From assembly GCF_012911005.2 (NCBI RefSeq), contig NZ_WTVS01000019.1, positions 1 to 64,000 on the forward strand: DNA of 64,000 bases. The letters run 5' to 3'. This document shows, in pieces, positions 9,108-17,096 of this stretch (positions within the stretch are counted from its first letter, which is position 1; each line of letters begins with the position of its first letter). The notes beneath the pieces are model-generated. The model saw nothing but the letters and a program-made list of their open reading frames with translations. It ran no database searches and was not told the DNA's origin. Position numbers and translations under genes: made by a program. The DNA comes from Aromatoleum toluolicum (GTDB taxonomy: Bacteria; Pseudomonadota; Gammaproteobacteria; Burkholderiales; Rhodocyclaceae).

Positions 9108-9130
9108 TGTAGAATGCGCACCATTCTACA
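9108..9130. promoter_or_regulatory. Palindrome with back-to-back -10 elements between the unknown gene and mpl
   Basis: TGTAGAATG (9108-9116) and CATTCTACA (9122-9130) are perfect inverted repeats with a 5-base centre. Each arm holds TAGAAT, one base from the -10 consensus, once on each strand. The site could therefore serve divergent promoters and bind a dimeric regulator. No clear -35 hexamers are seen. Confidence 0.45.
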
Positions 9131-9179
9131 CGGACCCGTTTCACGCACATTGCAGCGGTCCGTCAGTCCCGGAGTTTCG

Positions 9180-10544
9180 ATGCACATCCACATCCTTGGA
9201 ATTTGCGGCACCTTCATGGGCGGCGTGGCGCTGCTCGCGCGTTCGGCCGGGCACACCGTCACCGGCTGCGACGCAAACGTCTATCCGCCGATGAGCACCC
9301 AGCTCGAAGCGCAGGGCATCGGCCTGACGGAAGGCTACGATGCCGCGCAGATCGACCTCGCGCCCGACGTGTTCGTCGTCGGCAATGCCATCTCGCGCGG
9401 CAACCCGCTGCTGGAGGCGATCCTCGAGCGCGGACTTCCCTATGTGTCCGGCCCGCAGTGGCTGGCCGAGCATGTCCTGCAGGGGCGCTGGGTGCTGGCC
9501 GTCGCGGGCACGCACGGCAAGACCACGACCACCTCCATGCTCGCGTGGATGCTGGAGGACGCGGGGCTCAATCCCGGCTTCCTCGTCGGCGGCGTGCCGG
9601 GCAACTTCGGCGTGTCCGCGCGCCTCACCGATTCGCCCTTTTTCGTCATCGAGGCGGACGAGTACGACACGGCGTTCTGCGACAAGCGTTCGAAGTTCGT
9701 GCATTACCGTCCGCGCACGGCGATCCTCAACAATCTCGAGTTCGACCACGCGGACATCTTTGCGGACCTCGCGGCGATCGAGACGCAGTTCCATCACCTC
9801 GTGCGGACCATTCCGGCATCCGGCCGCATCGTCGCGAATGGCGGCGAAGAGAGCCTGAAGCGCGTGCTCGCGCGCGGCTGCTGGTCAGAGCTGGAGTGGT
9901 TCGGCGACGCCGCGCAGTGGTCGGTCGAACCGGGTGCGGCGGACGGCGAGGGCGAGGCCGTGTTCAGGCTGCGCGGTGAGGTACTGGGGCGCATCGCGAT
10001 GCCGATGTCGGGCAGTCACAATCGCAGCAATGCACTGGCGGCCATCGCCGCGGCCCGTCACGTCGGCGTGACGCCGGCGCAGGCGATCGCGAGTCTCGCG
10101 CGCTTCCAGGGGATCAAGCGTCGCATGGAGGTGCGTGGTCGCGTAGACGGGATCACCGTCTATGACGATTTCGCCCACCATCCGACGGCGATCGCGCTGA
10201 CGGTCGAGGGGCTGCGCAGACGCGAGCCGCAGGGGCGCATCCTCGCGGTGCTCGAGCCGCGCTCGAACACGATGAAGCTGGGGGTGATGAAGAGTCGCCT
10301 GCCCGACAGCCTGGCGCTGGCCGACCGCGTCTACTGCTACGCGAACGCTCTGGGCTGGGATGCGGGCGAAGCGCTCGCGTCGCTGGGAGGGCGGGCCGGT
10401 GCCTTCGATTCGCTGGACGAGCTGGTGGCGGCCGTCGTCGCCGAGGCCCGCCCCGGCGATCACGTGCTGGTGATGAGCAACGGCGGTTTCGGAGGCGTGC
10501 ACGACAAGCTGCTCGCCGCTTTGCGTTCCCGCACGGCGGGTTGA
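9180..10544 (+). CDS. mpl: UDP-N-acetylmuramate:L-alanyl-gamma-D-glutamyl-meso-diaminopimelate ligase
   Basis: A 454-residue Mur-ligase paralogue that attaches recycled murein tripeptide to UDP-MurNAc. The start MHIHILGICGTFMGG matches the family. The ATP loop [12 protein letters not shown] spans about 109-120, EADEYDTAFCDKRSKFVHY is the Mpl-specific region, and YDDFAHHPTAI is the C-terminal ligase motif. The frame is open far upstream, but the ATG at 9180 gives the standard N-terminus. Cytosolic; it works alongside the de novo MurC-F enzymes encoded in the dcw cluster. Confidence 0.95.
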   Translation: MHIHILGICGTFMGGVALLARSAGHTVTGCDANVYPPMSTQLEAQGIGLTEGYDAAQIDLAPDVFVVGNAISRGNPLLEAILERGLPYVSGPQWLAEHVLQGRWVLAVAGTHGKTTTTSMLAWMLEDAGLNPGFLVGGVPGNFGVSARLTDSPFFVIEADEYDTAFCDKRSKFVHYRPRTAILNNLEFDHADIFADLAAIETQFHHLVRTIPASGRIVANGGEESLKRVLARGCWSELEWFGDAAQWSVEPGAADGEGEAVFRLRGEVLGRIAMPMSGSHNRSNALAAIAAARHVGVTPAQAIASLARFQGIKRRMEVRGRVDGITVYDDFAHHPTAIALTVEGLRRREPQGRILAVLEPRSNTMKLGVMKSRLPDSLALADRVYCYANALGWDAGEALASLGGRAGAFDSLDELVAAVVAEARPGDHVLVMSNGGFGGVHDKLLAALRSRTAG

Positions 10545-10552
10545 GAAAGGTG

Positions 10553-10577
10553 GGAGCGGCTTAGCCGAAGCCGCTCC
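10553..10577. repeat. Perfect 10-bp-stem palindrome between convergent mpl and dolP
   Basis: GGAGCGGCTT (10553-10562) and AAGCCGCTCC (10568-10577) pair perfectly around a 5-base loop, AGCCG. It lies 8 bases after the mpl stop, in a 51-base gap between converging genes. No T-tract follows, so it may be a REP-type unit or a bidirectional transcription barrier. Confidence 0.55.
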
Positions 10578-10595
10578 AGCCGGTAATCCGGCGCT

Positions 10596-11227
10596 TCAGT
10601 CCTTCTTGCCTTCGAGCTGGCGGGCCTGCTGGTCGGTGATGTACTCGAACACCCTCACGACCTTGCGCACACCGTCCGTGCGGCGCGCCACCTCGGTTGC
10701 GGCATCCGCCTCGCGGCGCGTCACGATGCCGAGCAGGAACACGGTCCCCGCTTCGGTCACGACCTTGATGTGGTTGGCGCTGAACTGCGCCGAATCGACG
10801 AAGCGCGCCTTGACCTTCGACGTGATCAGCGAATCGTTGCCGCGTGAGGTCAGCGATGAGGTGCCGGCGACCTGGATCTCATTGACGATGCCCTTGACGT
10901 TGGCGATGCTGCCGGCCACGCGCTCGGCTTCGGCACGGTGCGCCTCGCTGGGGGCTTCCCCGGTGAGCAGCACGTTGCGGTTGAAGGACGTCACGTTGAC
11001 GTGCACGGCATCGCCGAGGCGATCGCGCAGCGCGCTCGAGGTGCGCCATTCGATGCCTTCGTCCTCGACATAGGCGCCCGAGGTGCGGCGGTCGGCAACC
11101 ATGGCCGCGCCCGCTCCGACCCCGCCCGCGACGAGCGGGAAGCAGCCCTGCAGCAGCGGCAGCGTCGCCGCTGCGCCCAGACCGAGAATCAGGGTGCGCC
11201 GGCTGGCTTGAAGGGTCTTGTTGTTCA

Positions 11228-11228
<1 letters not shown>
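10596..11228 (-). CDS. dolP: BON-domain outer-membrane lipoprotein DolP/YraP
   Basis: A 210-residue lipoprotein. The signal peptide includes SRRTLILGLG and ends in the lipobox LLQGC, with Cys at about residue 29. Two BON domains follow: about 62-125 (SSALRDRLGDAVHVNVTSFN...) and 140-205 (ITSKVKARFVDSAQFSANHIKV...). In enterobacteria DolP supports outer-membrane integrity and BAM function. Its ATG overlaps the diaA stop codon (TAATG), matching the conserved yraN-diaA-dolP arrangement. The twin arginine in the signal is unusual for a lipoprotein but not decisive for Tat export. Confidence 0.9.
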
Positions 11229-11833
<605 letters not shown>

Positions 11834-11853
11834 TCACTTCTGTCGGGGGCAAA

Positions 11854-11862
11854 AGTCTAGCA
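11854..11862 (-). promoter_or_regulatory. Extended -10 element upstream of diaA
   Basis: Read on the minus strand this is TGCTAGACT, an extended -10 (TGn plus TAGACT), 33 bases upstream of the diaA ATG. Nearly the same nonamer precedes lpxC and secA. No convincing -35 is present. Confidence 0.4.
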
Positions 11863-11949
11863 CGAGGCGGACGCCGGTCCCGCAGCGGCCGCCGTGCGGC
11901 GCAAGTGTGCCGTGCCGGGCATTGCAGCGGTGGGTTTCCTTACAGACCC

Positions 11950-12369
11950 TTACCATGCGTCGGCGTCGAACGCGCCGCGCAGCCATTCCACCGTTGCTTC
12001 GTCGAGTGAGCTCATGAGCACCGCGTCGAAGCGGCAGGGGCTTTGTGCGTAGCGACGACCCGCGCCCGCGAGCCACCAGCGTGCCGCCAGCACGACGCGC
12101 CGGCGCTTCGTCGCGGTGATGCTCGCCGCCGCGCCGCCGAAGCCCGGATTGCTGCGCAGACGGACCTCCACAAACACCACGGTGCCGCGGTCCAGGCACA
12201 CGAGATCGACTTCTCCGCCGCGGCAGCGCACGTTGCGTGCGAGAGCGGTGAGACCGCGGCGCGCGAGGAATCGCTCGGCGAGCTCCTCGCCGGCCTTGCC
12301 GCGTGCTTGCGTGAGAGGCGCCGGCCGCCGGACAATGCCTTCCCTCTTGCTGCGATCCCCGATGTCCAT
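11950..12369 (-). CDS. yraN: UPF0102 family protein YraN (endonuclease-like fold)
   Basis: A 139-residue protein of the UPF0102 family. GKAGEELAERFLARRGLTALARN is followed by CRGGEVDLVCLDRGTVVFVEVR, which keeps the nuclease-like E-x-D-...-E-V-[KR] pattern of the Holliday-junction-resolvase/restriction fold. The function of YraN is not established. The ATG at 12369 is preferred; a TTG three codons upstream is possible. This ATG and the rsmI ATG at 12368 on the other strand share the palindrome CATG. The gap of 128 bases to diaA contains only the diaA promoter. Confidence 0.88.
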   Translation of the reverse strand: MDIGDRSKREGIVRRPAPLTQARGKAGEELAERFLARRGLTALARNVRCRGGEVDLVCLDRGTVVFVEVRLRSNPGFGGAAASITATKRRRVVLAARWWLAGAGRRYAQSPCRFDAVLMSSLDEATVEWLRGAFDADAW

Positions 12370-13228
12370 GTCGAACAACCCGTCTCCGCTTTCAAGTACG
12401 CCGTCATTGTATGTGGTGGCGACCCCGCTCGGGAATCTTCAGGACGTCAGCATGCGTGCGCAGGGCGTACTGACGGAAGTCGGCGCCATCGCCGCCGAGG
12501 ATACGCGCCACAGTCAACGTCTGCTCGATGCGCTGGGCATCCGTACCCGGCTCTTTCCGCTGCATGAGCACAACGAGCAGGCCGCCGTCGGGCAGGTGAT
12601 CCGGATGCTGGAAGCGGGGCAGCACGTCGCGCTGATCAGCGACGCCGGCACTCCGGCAATCTCGGATCCCGGTGCGCGGGCGGTTGCGCGTGTGCGCGAG
12701 GCGGGCTTCCCGGTGGTGCCCGTTCCCGGTCCCTGTGCGGCCATCGCGGCACTGTCCGCGTCCGGATTCGTGGACGACGGTTTCCGCTTCGTCGGCTTCC
12801 TCCCGGCCAAGCAGGCGGCGCGGCGGGCGCGGATCGAGGAGTTGCGCGCGCAGGAGGTGCCGCTGGTGTTCTACGAATCGCCTCACCGCATCGTCGAATG
12901 TGTCGCAGATCTCGCGGCAGTGCTGGAGCCGTCGCGCGACATCGTGATCGCGCGCGAAATCACGAAGATCTACGAGCAGATCGCCCGCATGCCGCTGGGC
13001 GAGGCGCCGGCATGGCTGGCGGCCGATGCGAACCGCTGCCGCGGGGAGTTCGTGCTGGTCGTCGCCGCTGCGCCCGAAGTCGAAGGCCTCGGTGCGGATG
13101 CCGAACGTGCCCTTGCGCTGCTGCTCGAGGAGCTTCCGGTCAAGACCGCCGCGCGGCTCGCTGCCGACATCACCGGCGCGTCGCGCAAGCTGCTGTATGC
13201 GCGCGCGCTGGAGCTGAAGGGCAACTGA
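12362..13228 (+). CDS. rsmI: 16S rRNA (cytidine-1402 2'-O) methyltransferase
   Basis: A 288-residue SAM-dependent enzyme that methylates C1402 in the ribosomal P site. YVVATPLGNLQDVS (about 18-31) is the family N-terminus, and LISDAGTPAISDPG and VPVPGPCAAIAALSASG form the tetrapyrrole-methylase fold. FYESPHRI and EITKIYEQI are RsmI hallmarks. The open frame begins upstream inside yraN on the opposite strand. I chose ATG 12362; ATG 12368 is equally possible. It diverges from yraN, as in many proteobacteria. Confidence 0.94.
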   Translation: MSMSNNPSPLSSTPSLYVVATPLGNLQDVSMRAQGVLTEVGAIAAEDTRHSQRLLDALGIRTRLFPLHEHNEQAAVGQVIRMLEAGQHVALISDAGTPAISDPGARAVARVREAGFPVVPVPGPCAAIAALSASGFVDDGFRFVGFLPAKQAARRARIEELRAQEVPLVFYESPHRIVECVADLAAVLEPSRDIVIAREITKIYEQIARMPLGEAPAWLAADANRCRGEFVLVVAAAPEVEGLGADAERALALLLEELPVKTAARLAADITGASRKLLYARALELKGN

Positions 13229-13237
13229 ACCCGCATA

Positions 13238-13243
13238 TATAAT
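13238..13243 (+). promoter_or_regulatory. -10 element of pyrC
   Basis: A perfect TATAAT is centred in the only AT-rich patch between rsmI and pyrC, 42 bases upstream of the pyrC ATG. The candidate -35 (CTGAAG, 13214-13219) inside the end of rsmI is poor. Confidence 0.5.
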
Positions 13244-13284
13244 TGGCGCGACCAACGGCGCCCGCATCCTGATCCTGGAACGTC

Positions 13285-14319
13285 ATGCACAAAATCTCCC
13301 TTATCCGCCCCGACGACTGGCATCTGCACGTACGCGACGGCGCCGCGCTCGCGGCCGTCGTGCCGCACACCGCGCAGCGCTTCGGCCGTGCGCTCATCAT
13401 GCCCAACCTGCGGCCTCCCGTGACCACGACGGCGCTGGCTCTCGAATACCGCGACCGCATCCGCGCGGCGGTGCCGGCCGGCATCGAATTCGAACCGCTG
13501 ATGAGCTTGTACCTCACCGACAACATGGCGCCGGACGAAATCGACCGTGCCCGGGCGAGCGGTGCGGTGGTGGCGGCAAAGCTCTACCCGGCAGGCGCGA
13601 CGACCAATTCGGACGCGGGGGTGACGGCGATCGAGAAGGTCTATCCGGTGCTGGAGCGGATGGAGCGCGTCGGCATGGTGCTGTGCGTGCATGGTGAAGT
13701 GACGCAGGGCGATGTCGACGTCTTCGATCGCGAGCAGGTGTTCATCGAGCGCGTGCTTGCCCCGCTGACGCAGAAATTTCCGGGGCTGCGCGTCGTGTTC
13801 GAGCACATCACCACCGCCGATGCCGCCCAGTTCGTGAAGGCGGCGGGCGACAATGTCGGCGCGACGATCACCGCCCACCACCTGCTGCTCAATCGCAACG
13901 CGATCTTCGCCGGCGGCATTCGGCCGCATCATTACTGCCTGCCCGTACTCAAGCGCGAGACCCACCGGCGCGCGCTGGTCGAGGCGGCGACCTCCGGCAG
14001 TGCGAAATTTTTCCTCGGCACTGACTCGGCGCCGCACGCGCGCTCAACGAAGGAGGCGGGCTGCGGCTGTGCGGGCTGTTACACCGCGCACGCCGGGATC
14101 GAACTGTACGCCGAGGCCTTCGAGCAGGCCGGGGCGCTCGACAGGCTCGAGGCGTTCGCGAGTCTCAACGGACCGGCGTTCTATGGCCTGCCGCCCAATT
14201 CCGGGCGCATCACGCTGGCAAAGCAGGTGTGGGAGGTTCCGGCCGCCTACGACTATCTCGCCGGCGATCCGCTGGTGCCCCTGCGTGCCGGCGAGACCAT
14301 CGCCTGGCGTCTGCTCTGA
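13285..14319 (+). CDS. pyrC: Dihydroorotase (PyrC class)
   Basis: A 344-residue zinc amidohydrolase that closes carbamoyl-aspartate to dihydroorotate in pyrimidine synthesis. [10 protein letters not shown] holds metal ligands His13 and His15, [13 protein letters not shown] holds the carbamylated Lys99, and [11 protein letters not shown] and [13 protein letters not shown] provide further ligands and the catalytic Asp. The [19 protein letters not shown] segment is typical of the short PyrC class. Length and start are standard. Confidence 0.97.
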   Translation: MHKISLIRPDDWHLHVRDGAALAAVVPHTAQRFGRALIMPNLRPPVTTTALALEYRDRIRAAVPAGIEFEPLMSLYLTDNMAPDEIDRARASGAVVAAKLYPAGATTNSDAGVTAIEKVYPVLERMERVGMVLCVHGEVTQGDVDVFDREQVFIERVLAPLTQKFPGLRVVFEHITTADAAQFVKAAGDNVGATITAHHLLLNRNAIFAGGIRPHHYCLPVLKRETHRRALVEAATSGSAKFFLGTDSAPHARSTKEAGCGCAGCYTAHAGIELYAEAFEQAGALDRLEAFASLNGPAFYGLPPNSGRITLAKQVWEVPAAYDYLAGDPLVPLRAGETIAWRLL

Positions 14320-14331
14320 TCGGGAGGCCCT

Positions 14332-14751
14332 ATGCCGAGTGCCCGGACCAAAGCGATTGTCGCGCTGGGGATGTTGCCGATGCTCGCGGCATGCGAGAAC
14401 AGCGCGACCGCCTTCATGATCGAGGGAAGCCAGCACGCACTGATCCTGGTGCGCGAGAAGCCCTATTTCTGGCAGAGCACGGTCAATCAGGCGGTCATCG
14501 CGTCGCGTCTGCCGCACTGCCAGAGGCGAGTCCCGATTCATCCGGATGGCACCGAGCTGACGCCGATGGAAGTGTTCGAGGCGGGCGAACGACTGTGGGC
14601 GCTCCGCCAGGGGAACCGCTGGTACCTCGTCGGAACCGACAAGTGCCAGGTGCAGGACTGGGAAAACGCCGCAGGCTCCACTCCGGGGCCTTCGCTCGGC
14701 ACCTTCCGCTTCAAGGACGGCGTCGCGGCCTTCATCCCTGCGGGCAAGTGA
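14332..14751 (+). CDS. Small predicted lipoprotein of unknown function
   Basis: A 139-residue protein with a lipoprotein signal ending in LAAC (Cys at about residue 21). The mature part has no family I recognise: FMIEGSQHALILVREKPYFW, then RLPHCQRRVPIHP, then ERLWALRQGNRWYLVGTDKC and a closing FRFKDGVAAF. Two further cysteines (in PHCQRR and DKCQVQ) could form a disulfide. It lies 12 bases after pyrC, and just before the rnpB promoter, so co-transcription with pyrC is likely. Confidence 0.8.
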   Translation: MPSARTKAIVALGMLPMLAACENSATAFMIEGSQHALILVREKPYFWQSTVNQAVIASRLPHCQRRVPIHPDGTELTPMEVFEAGERLWALRQGNRWYLVGTDKCQVQDWENAAGSTPGPSLGTFRFKDGVAAFIPAGK

Positions 14752-14763
14752 GCGCGCGTCGCG

Positions 14764-14769
14764 TATAAT
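14764..14769 (+). promoter_or_regulatory. -10 element of rnpB
   Basis: A perfect TATAAT ends 7 bases before the predicted first base of the RNase P RNA, as expected for a stable RNA promoter. No good -35 is visible in the overlapping end of the lipoprotein gene. Confidence 0.7.
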
Positions 14770-14776
14770 CGGCAGC

Positions 14777-15159
14777 GGGAAGTTCGCCAGGCAGTCGCTG
14801 CGTACCTTGTGTGCGTGGAGGAAAGTCCGGGCCCCGCAGAGCAGGATGCCGGCTAACGGCCGGGCGCCGTGAGGCGACGGAAAGTGCAACAGAAAGCAAA
14901 CCGCCGATGGCCTGTTCGCAGGCACAGGTAAGGGTGAAATGGTGGGGTAAGAGCCCACCGCAGGACTGGCGACAGGACTGGCACGGTAAACCCCATCCGG
15001 GGCAAGGCCAAATAGGGGAGCAATGGCGTGGCTCGCGCTGCTCCCGGGTAGGCTGCTAGAGCGCCGTGGCAACACGGCCCCCAGAGGAATGACTGCCCGG
15101 CGGTTGCGGCCAACAGGTCGCGGCCGCTCGACAAAACCCGGCTTATCGGCGAACTTCCC
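14777..15159 (+). ncRNA. rnpB: RNase P RNA (class A, bacterial)
   Basis: The catalytic RNA of RNase P, which trims tRNA 5' ends. The 5' strand GGGAAGTTCGCC pairs with the 3' strand GGCGAACTTCCC (15148-15159) to close helix P1. Between them are the conserved GAGGAAAGTCCGGGC (near 14818), GGGTGAAATGG and GTAAGAGCCCACC segments, CGGTAAACCCCATCC, and the 3' conserved AATGACTGCC and GACAAAACCCGGCTTA elements. Length of 383 nt is normal. Ends are set by the P1 pairing and could be off by a few bases. Confidence 0.96.
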
Positions 15160-15180
15160 TTCCCTCGCCGAGCTGTTTTT
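15146..15180 (+). terminator. Rho-independent terminator of rnpB, overlapping its 3' end
   Basis: TCGGCGA (15146-15152) pairs perfectly with TCGCCGA (15165-15171) and is followed by five Ts (15176-15180). The left arm is part of the mature RNA's P1 strand, so terminator folding competes with P1. Confidence 0.6.
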
Positions 15181-15181
15181 C

Positions 15182-15216
15182 CCCACTTTCGTGTGCGTTT
15201 TCCCACGCTTCCCCAC
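15182..15216 (-). promoter_or_regulatory. Inverted set of MraZ-type GTGGG boxes
   Basis: On the minus strand GTGGG occurs at 15216-15212, 15206-15202 and 15186-15182. These lie on one 10-bp register, with the slot at 15196-15192 empty. The spacing and core match the operator in front of mraZ but the orientation is opposite. Binding by MraZ is inference. Confidence 0.4.
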
Positions 15217-15354
15217 TTAGGGCCCGTCCGGCGCCCGAATCTCTACGTTTTTCTCATGAAGTTGCGCTATCTGCCTTGATTTTTCAGGGTTTATGGCGGC
15301 GCTTTGCTCGTCCATAAGTCATTGTGTAGCAACGGAAAACTCCCTGGGCTCGGC

Positions 15355-15383
15355 TTGACCCTCCATTCCCTTTACTCTAAAGT
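15355..15383 (+). promoter_or_regulatory. Predicted promoter of mraZ and the dcw cluster
   Basis: TTGACC (15355-15360) and TAAAGT (15378-15383) are 17 bases apart. The -10 abuts the first MraZ box, so a bound MraZ oligomer would block RNA polymerase. The leader to the mraZ ATG at 15455 is about 65 bases. Confidence 0.6.
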
Positions 15384-15416
15384 GGGGTCTGGTGGTAAAA
15401 AGTGGGTCGACGTGGC
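15382..15416 (+). promoter_or_regulatory. MraZ operator: four GTGG boxes at 10-bp spacing
   Basis: GTGGG (15382), GTGGT (15392), GTGGG (15402) and GTGGC (15412) start exactly 10 bases apart. Direct TGGG-type repeats with 5-base spacers are the known binding sites through which MraZ represses its own cluster. Here they overlap the -10 and early transcribed region. Confidence 0.85.
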
Positions 15417-15454
15417 ATTTGCATGCCGCCTCGGCGAGAAAAACAGGGGGTGGA

Positions 15455-15898
15455 ATGTTCCAGGGAGCCGCTGCGCTCAGTCTCGATGCCAAGGGTCGCG
15501 TTGCGATCCCTGCGCGGCATCGTGACGCCCTCGTTCCCGACGGGGCGCCGCTGGTCGTCACTGCACATCCCCACAAGTGCCTGCTGGTCTATCCGCAGGC
15601 AGTCTGGGAGCCGATCCGCGCGCAGGTCGCGGCCATGCCCGGCCTCAATCCCGATGCTGCGGCACTCAAGCGTCTGCTGATCGGCTTTGCCCAGGAGGAA
15701 GAGCTCGATGGTGCGGGGCGTGTGCTGATCGCCCCGTCGTCGCGTCAGTGGGCCGGGCTGGACAAGCAGGTGTGGCTGGTCGGCCAGGGAACCCATTTCG
15801 AGTTGTGGTCGGATGCCGGCTGGCAGAAGCAGCAGGAGGCGATGCTGGCGCTGTCCGGTGCCGCCCTGCCGGCAGGGTTCGAGAGCCTCGCGCTGTGA
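15455..15898 (+). CDS. mraZ: Transcriptional regulator MraZ
   Basis: A 147-residue DNA-binding protein with two tandem AbrB-like SpoVT domains. It starts [26 protein letters not shown]; the second copy has [27 protein letters not shown], each with the D-x-[KA]-GR core. MraZ forms a ring that contacts GTGG-type repeats and represses the dcw promoter. The ATG at 15455, 5 bases after AGGGGGTGG, gives the standard start; longer frames include the operator. The stop overlaps the rsmH GTG start. Confidence 0.96.
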   Translation: MFQGAAALSLDAKGRVAIPARHRDALVPDGAPLVVTAHPHKCLLVYPQAVWEPIRAQVAAMPGLNPDAAALKRLLIGFAQEEELDGAGRVLIAPSSRQWAGLDKQVWLVGQGTHFELWSDAGWQKQQEAMLALSGAALPAGFESLAL

Positions 15899-16833
15899 GC
15901 CTGCTGCCCAAGCACGTGACCGTGCTCCTTTCCGAAGCTGTCGATGCGCTGGCGATCCGGCCCGATGGCGTCTACGTCGACGGCACCTTCGGTCGCGGTG
16001 GTCACAGTCGGGCGATTCTTGCAGCGCTCGGGCCTGCGGGGCGGCTCATCGCTTTTGATCGCGATCCGTCGGCGATCGCGGTCGGTCGCGAAATCGCAGA
16101 TCCTCGCCTGACCCTCGTCCATGCGCCTTTCAGTTCGTTCGCCGACGAGCTCGACGCACTCGGCGTCAGCTGGGTCGACGGTGTGCTACTCGATCTTGGT
16201 GTGTCCTCTCCGCAGCTCGACGAGCCGGAGCGGGGTATGAGTTTTCGTTTCGATGCGCCGCTCGATATGCGCATGGACACGAGCCGCGGGCAGACCGTGG
16301 CGCAATGGCTGGCAGACGCGTCTGTCGCGCAAATCACGGAGGTGCTCAGGGATTATGGGGAAGAACGGTTTGCTCATGCGATTGCAAAGGCGATTGCAGC
16401 TGCTCGGACAGGGGGGGCTGTTGCAACCACTCGACAGCTTGCCGCGATCGTGGAAAAAGCGGTCCGTACACGCGAGCCGGGGCAGCACCCGGCGACTCGC
16501 AGTTTCCAGGCTCTACGGATTTTCATCAATCAGGAACTCGAAGAGCTGTCGCTGATCCTGCCCGATACCGTCGCGCGGCTGAAGCCGGGCGGACGGCTCG
16601 TCGTGATCAGCTTTCACTCGCTCGAAGACCGCATCGTCAAGCGTTTCATGCGCGACGAGTCGCGTCCGCCGCAATTGCCGTCGCGCCTGCCGGTGCGCGC
16701 CGCCGACCTGCCCAAGCCGCGTCTGGCGCTGGTCGGCAAGGCCGTGCGGCCCGGCGACGCGGAGGTGGCCACCAACCCGCGTGCGCGTAGCGCGGTGATG
16801 CGCGTGGCCGAGCGCACGGAGGCGCAGGGATGA
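15895..16833 (+). CDS. rsmH: 16S rRNA (cytosine-1402 N4) methyltransferase
   Basis: A 312-residue SAM-dependent enzyme (MraW) that acts on the same nucleotide as Rsm[30 protein letters not shown] (SAM loop), [14 protein letters not shown] and [17 protein letters not shown] are family landmarks, with [16 protein letters not shown] near the C-terminus. The start is the GTG at 15895 that overlaps the mraZ stop as GTGA; a longer open frame upstream is shadow sequence. It couples to ftsL through an ATGA overlap. Confidence 0.96.
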   Translation: MSLLPKHVTVLLSEAVDALAIRPDGVYVDGTFGRGGHSRAILAALGPAGRLIAFDRDPSAIAVGREIADPRLTLVHAPFSSFADELDALGVSWVDGVLLDLGVSSPQLDEPERGMSFRFDAPLDMRMDTSRGQTVAQWLADASVAQITEVLRDYGEERFAHAIAKAIAAARTGGAVATTRQLAAIVEKAVRTREPGQHPATRSFQALRIFINQELEELSLILPDTVARLKPGGRLVVISFHSLEDRIVKRFMRDESRPPQLPSRLPVRAADLPKPRLALVGKAVRPGDAEVATNPRARSAVMRVAERTEAQG

Positions 16834-17096
16834 TCCGCGCCGACGCCTTCCTCGTGGCGGTGGCGGTGGCGAGCGCGCTGGGCGTGGTCGCATCGCAGCA
16901 TCAGGCCCGCAAGCTGTTCTCGGAACTCGAGCGCGAGCAGACGCGCGCTCATGGCCTCGAAGTGGAGTGGGACCAGTTGCAGCTCGAGCAGAGTACCTGG
17001 GCCGCGCATGCGCGCGTCGAGAAGATCGCCCGCGAGCGTATCGGGATGCGCGCGCCGGTACCGGGGCAGGTCTTTTCGATCGAGGGCGTCAAATGA
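16830..17096 (+). CDS. ftsL: Cell division protein FtsL
   Basis: An 88-residue bitopic septal protein. One membrane helix (about residues 5-24) is followed by a short periplasmic coiled coil ([31 protein letters not shown]) and a conserved tail, [18 protein letters not shown]. FtsL joins FtsQ and FtsB and activates FtsW-FtsI. It overlaps rsmH by 4 bases at its start and ftsI by 4 bases at its end. Sequence similarity in this family is low, so the call rests on position, topology and the tail. Confidence 0.93.
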   Translation: MIRADAFLVAVAVASALGVVASQHQARKLFSELEREQTRAHGLEVEWDQLQLEQSTWAAHARVEKIARERIGMRAPVPGQVFSIEGVK

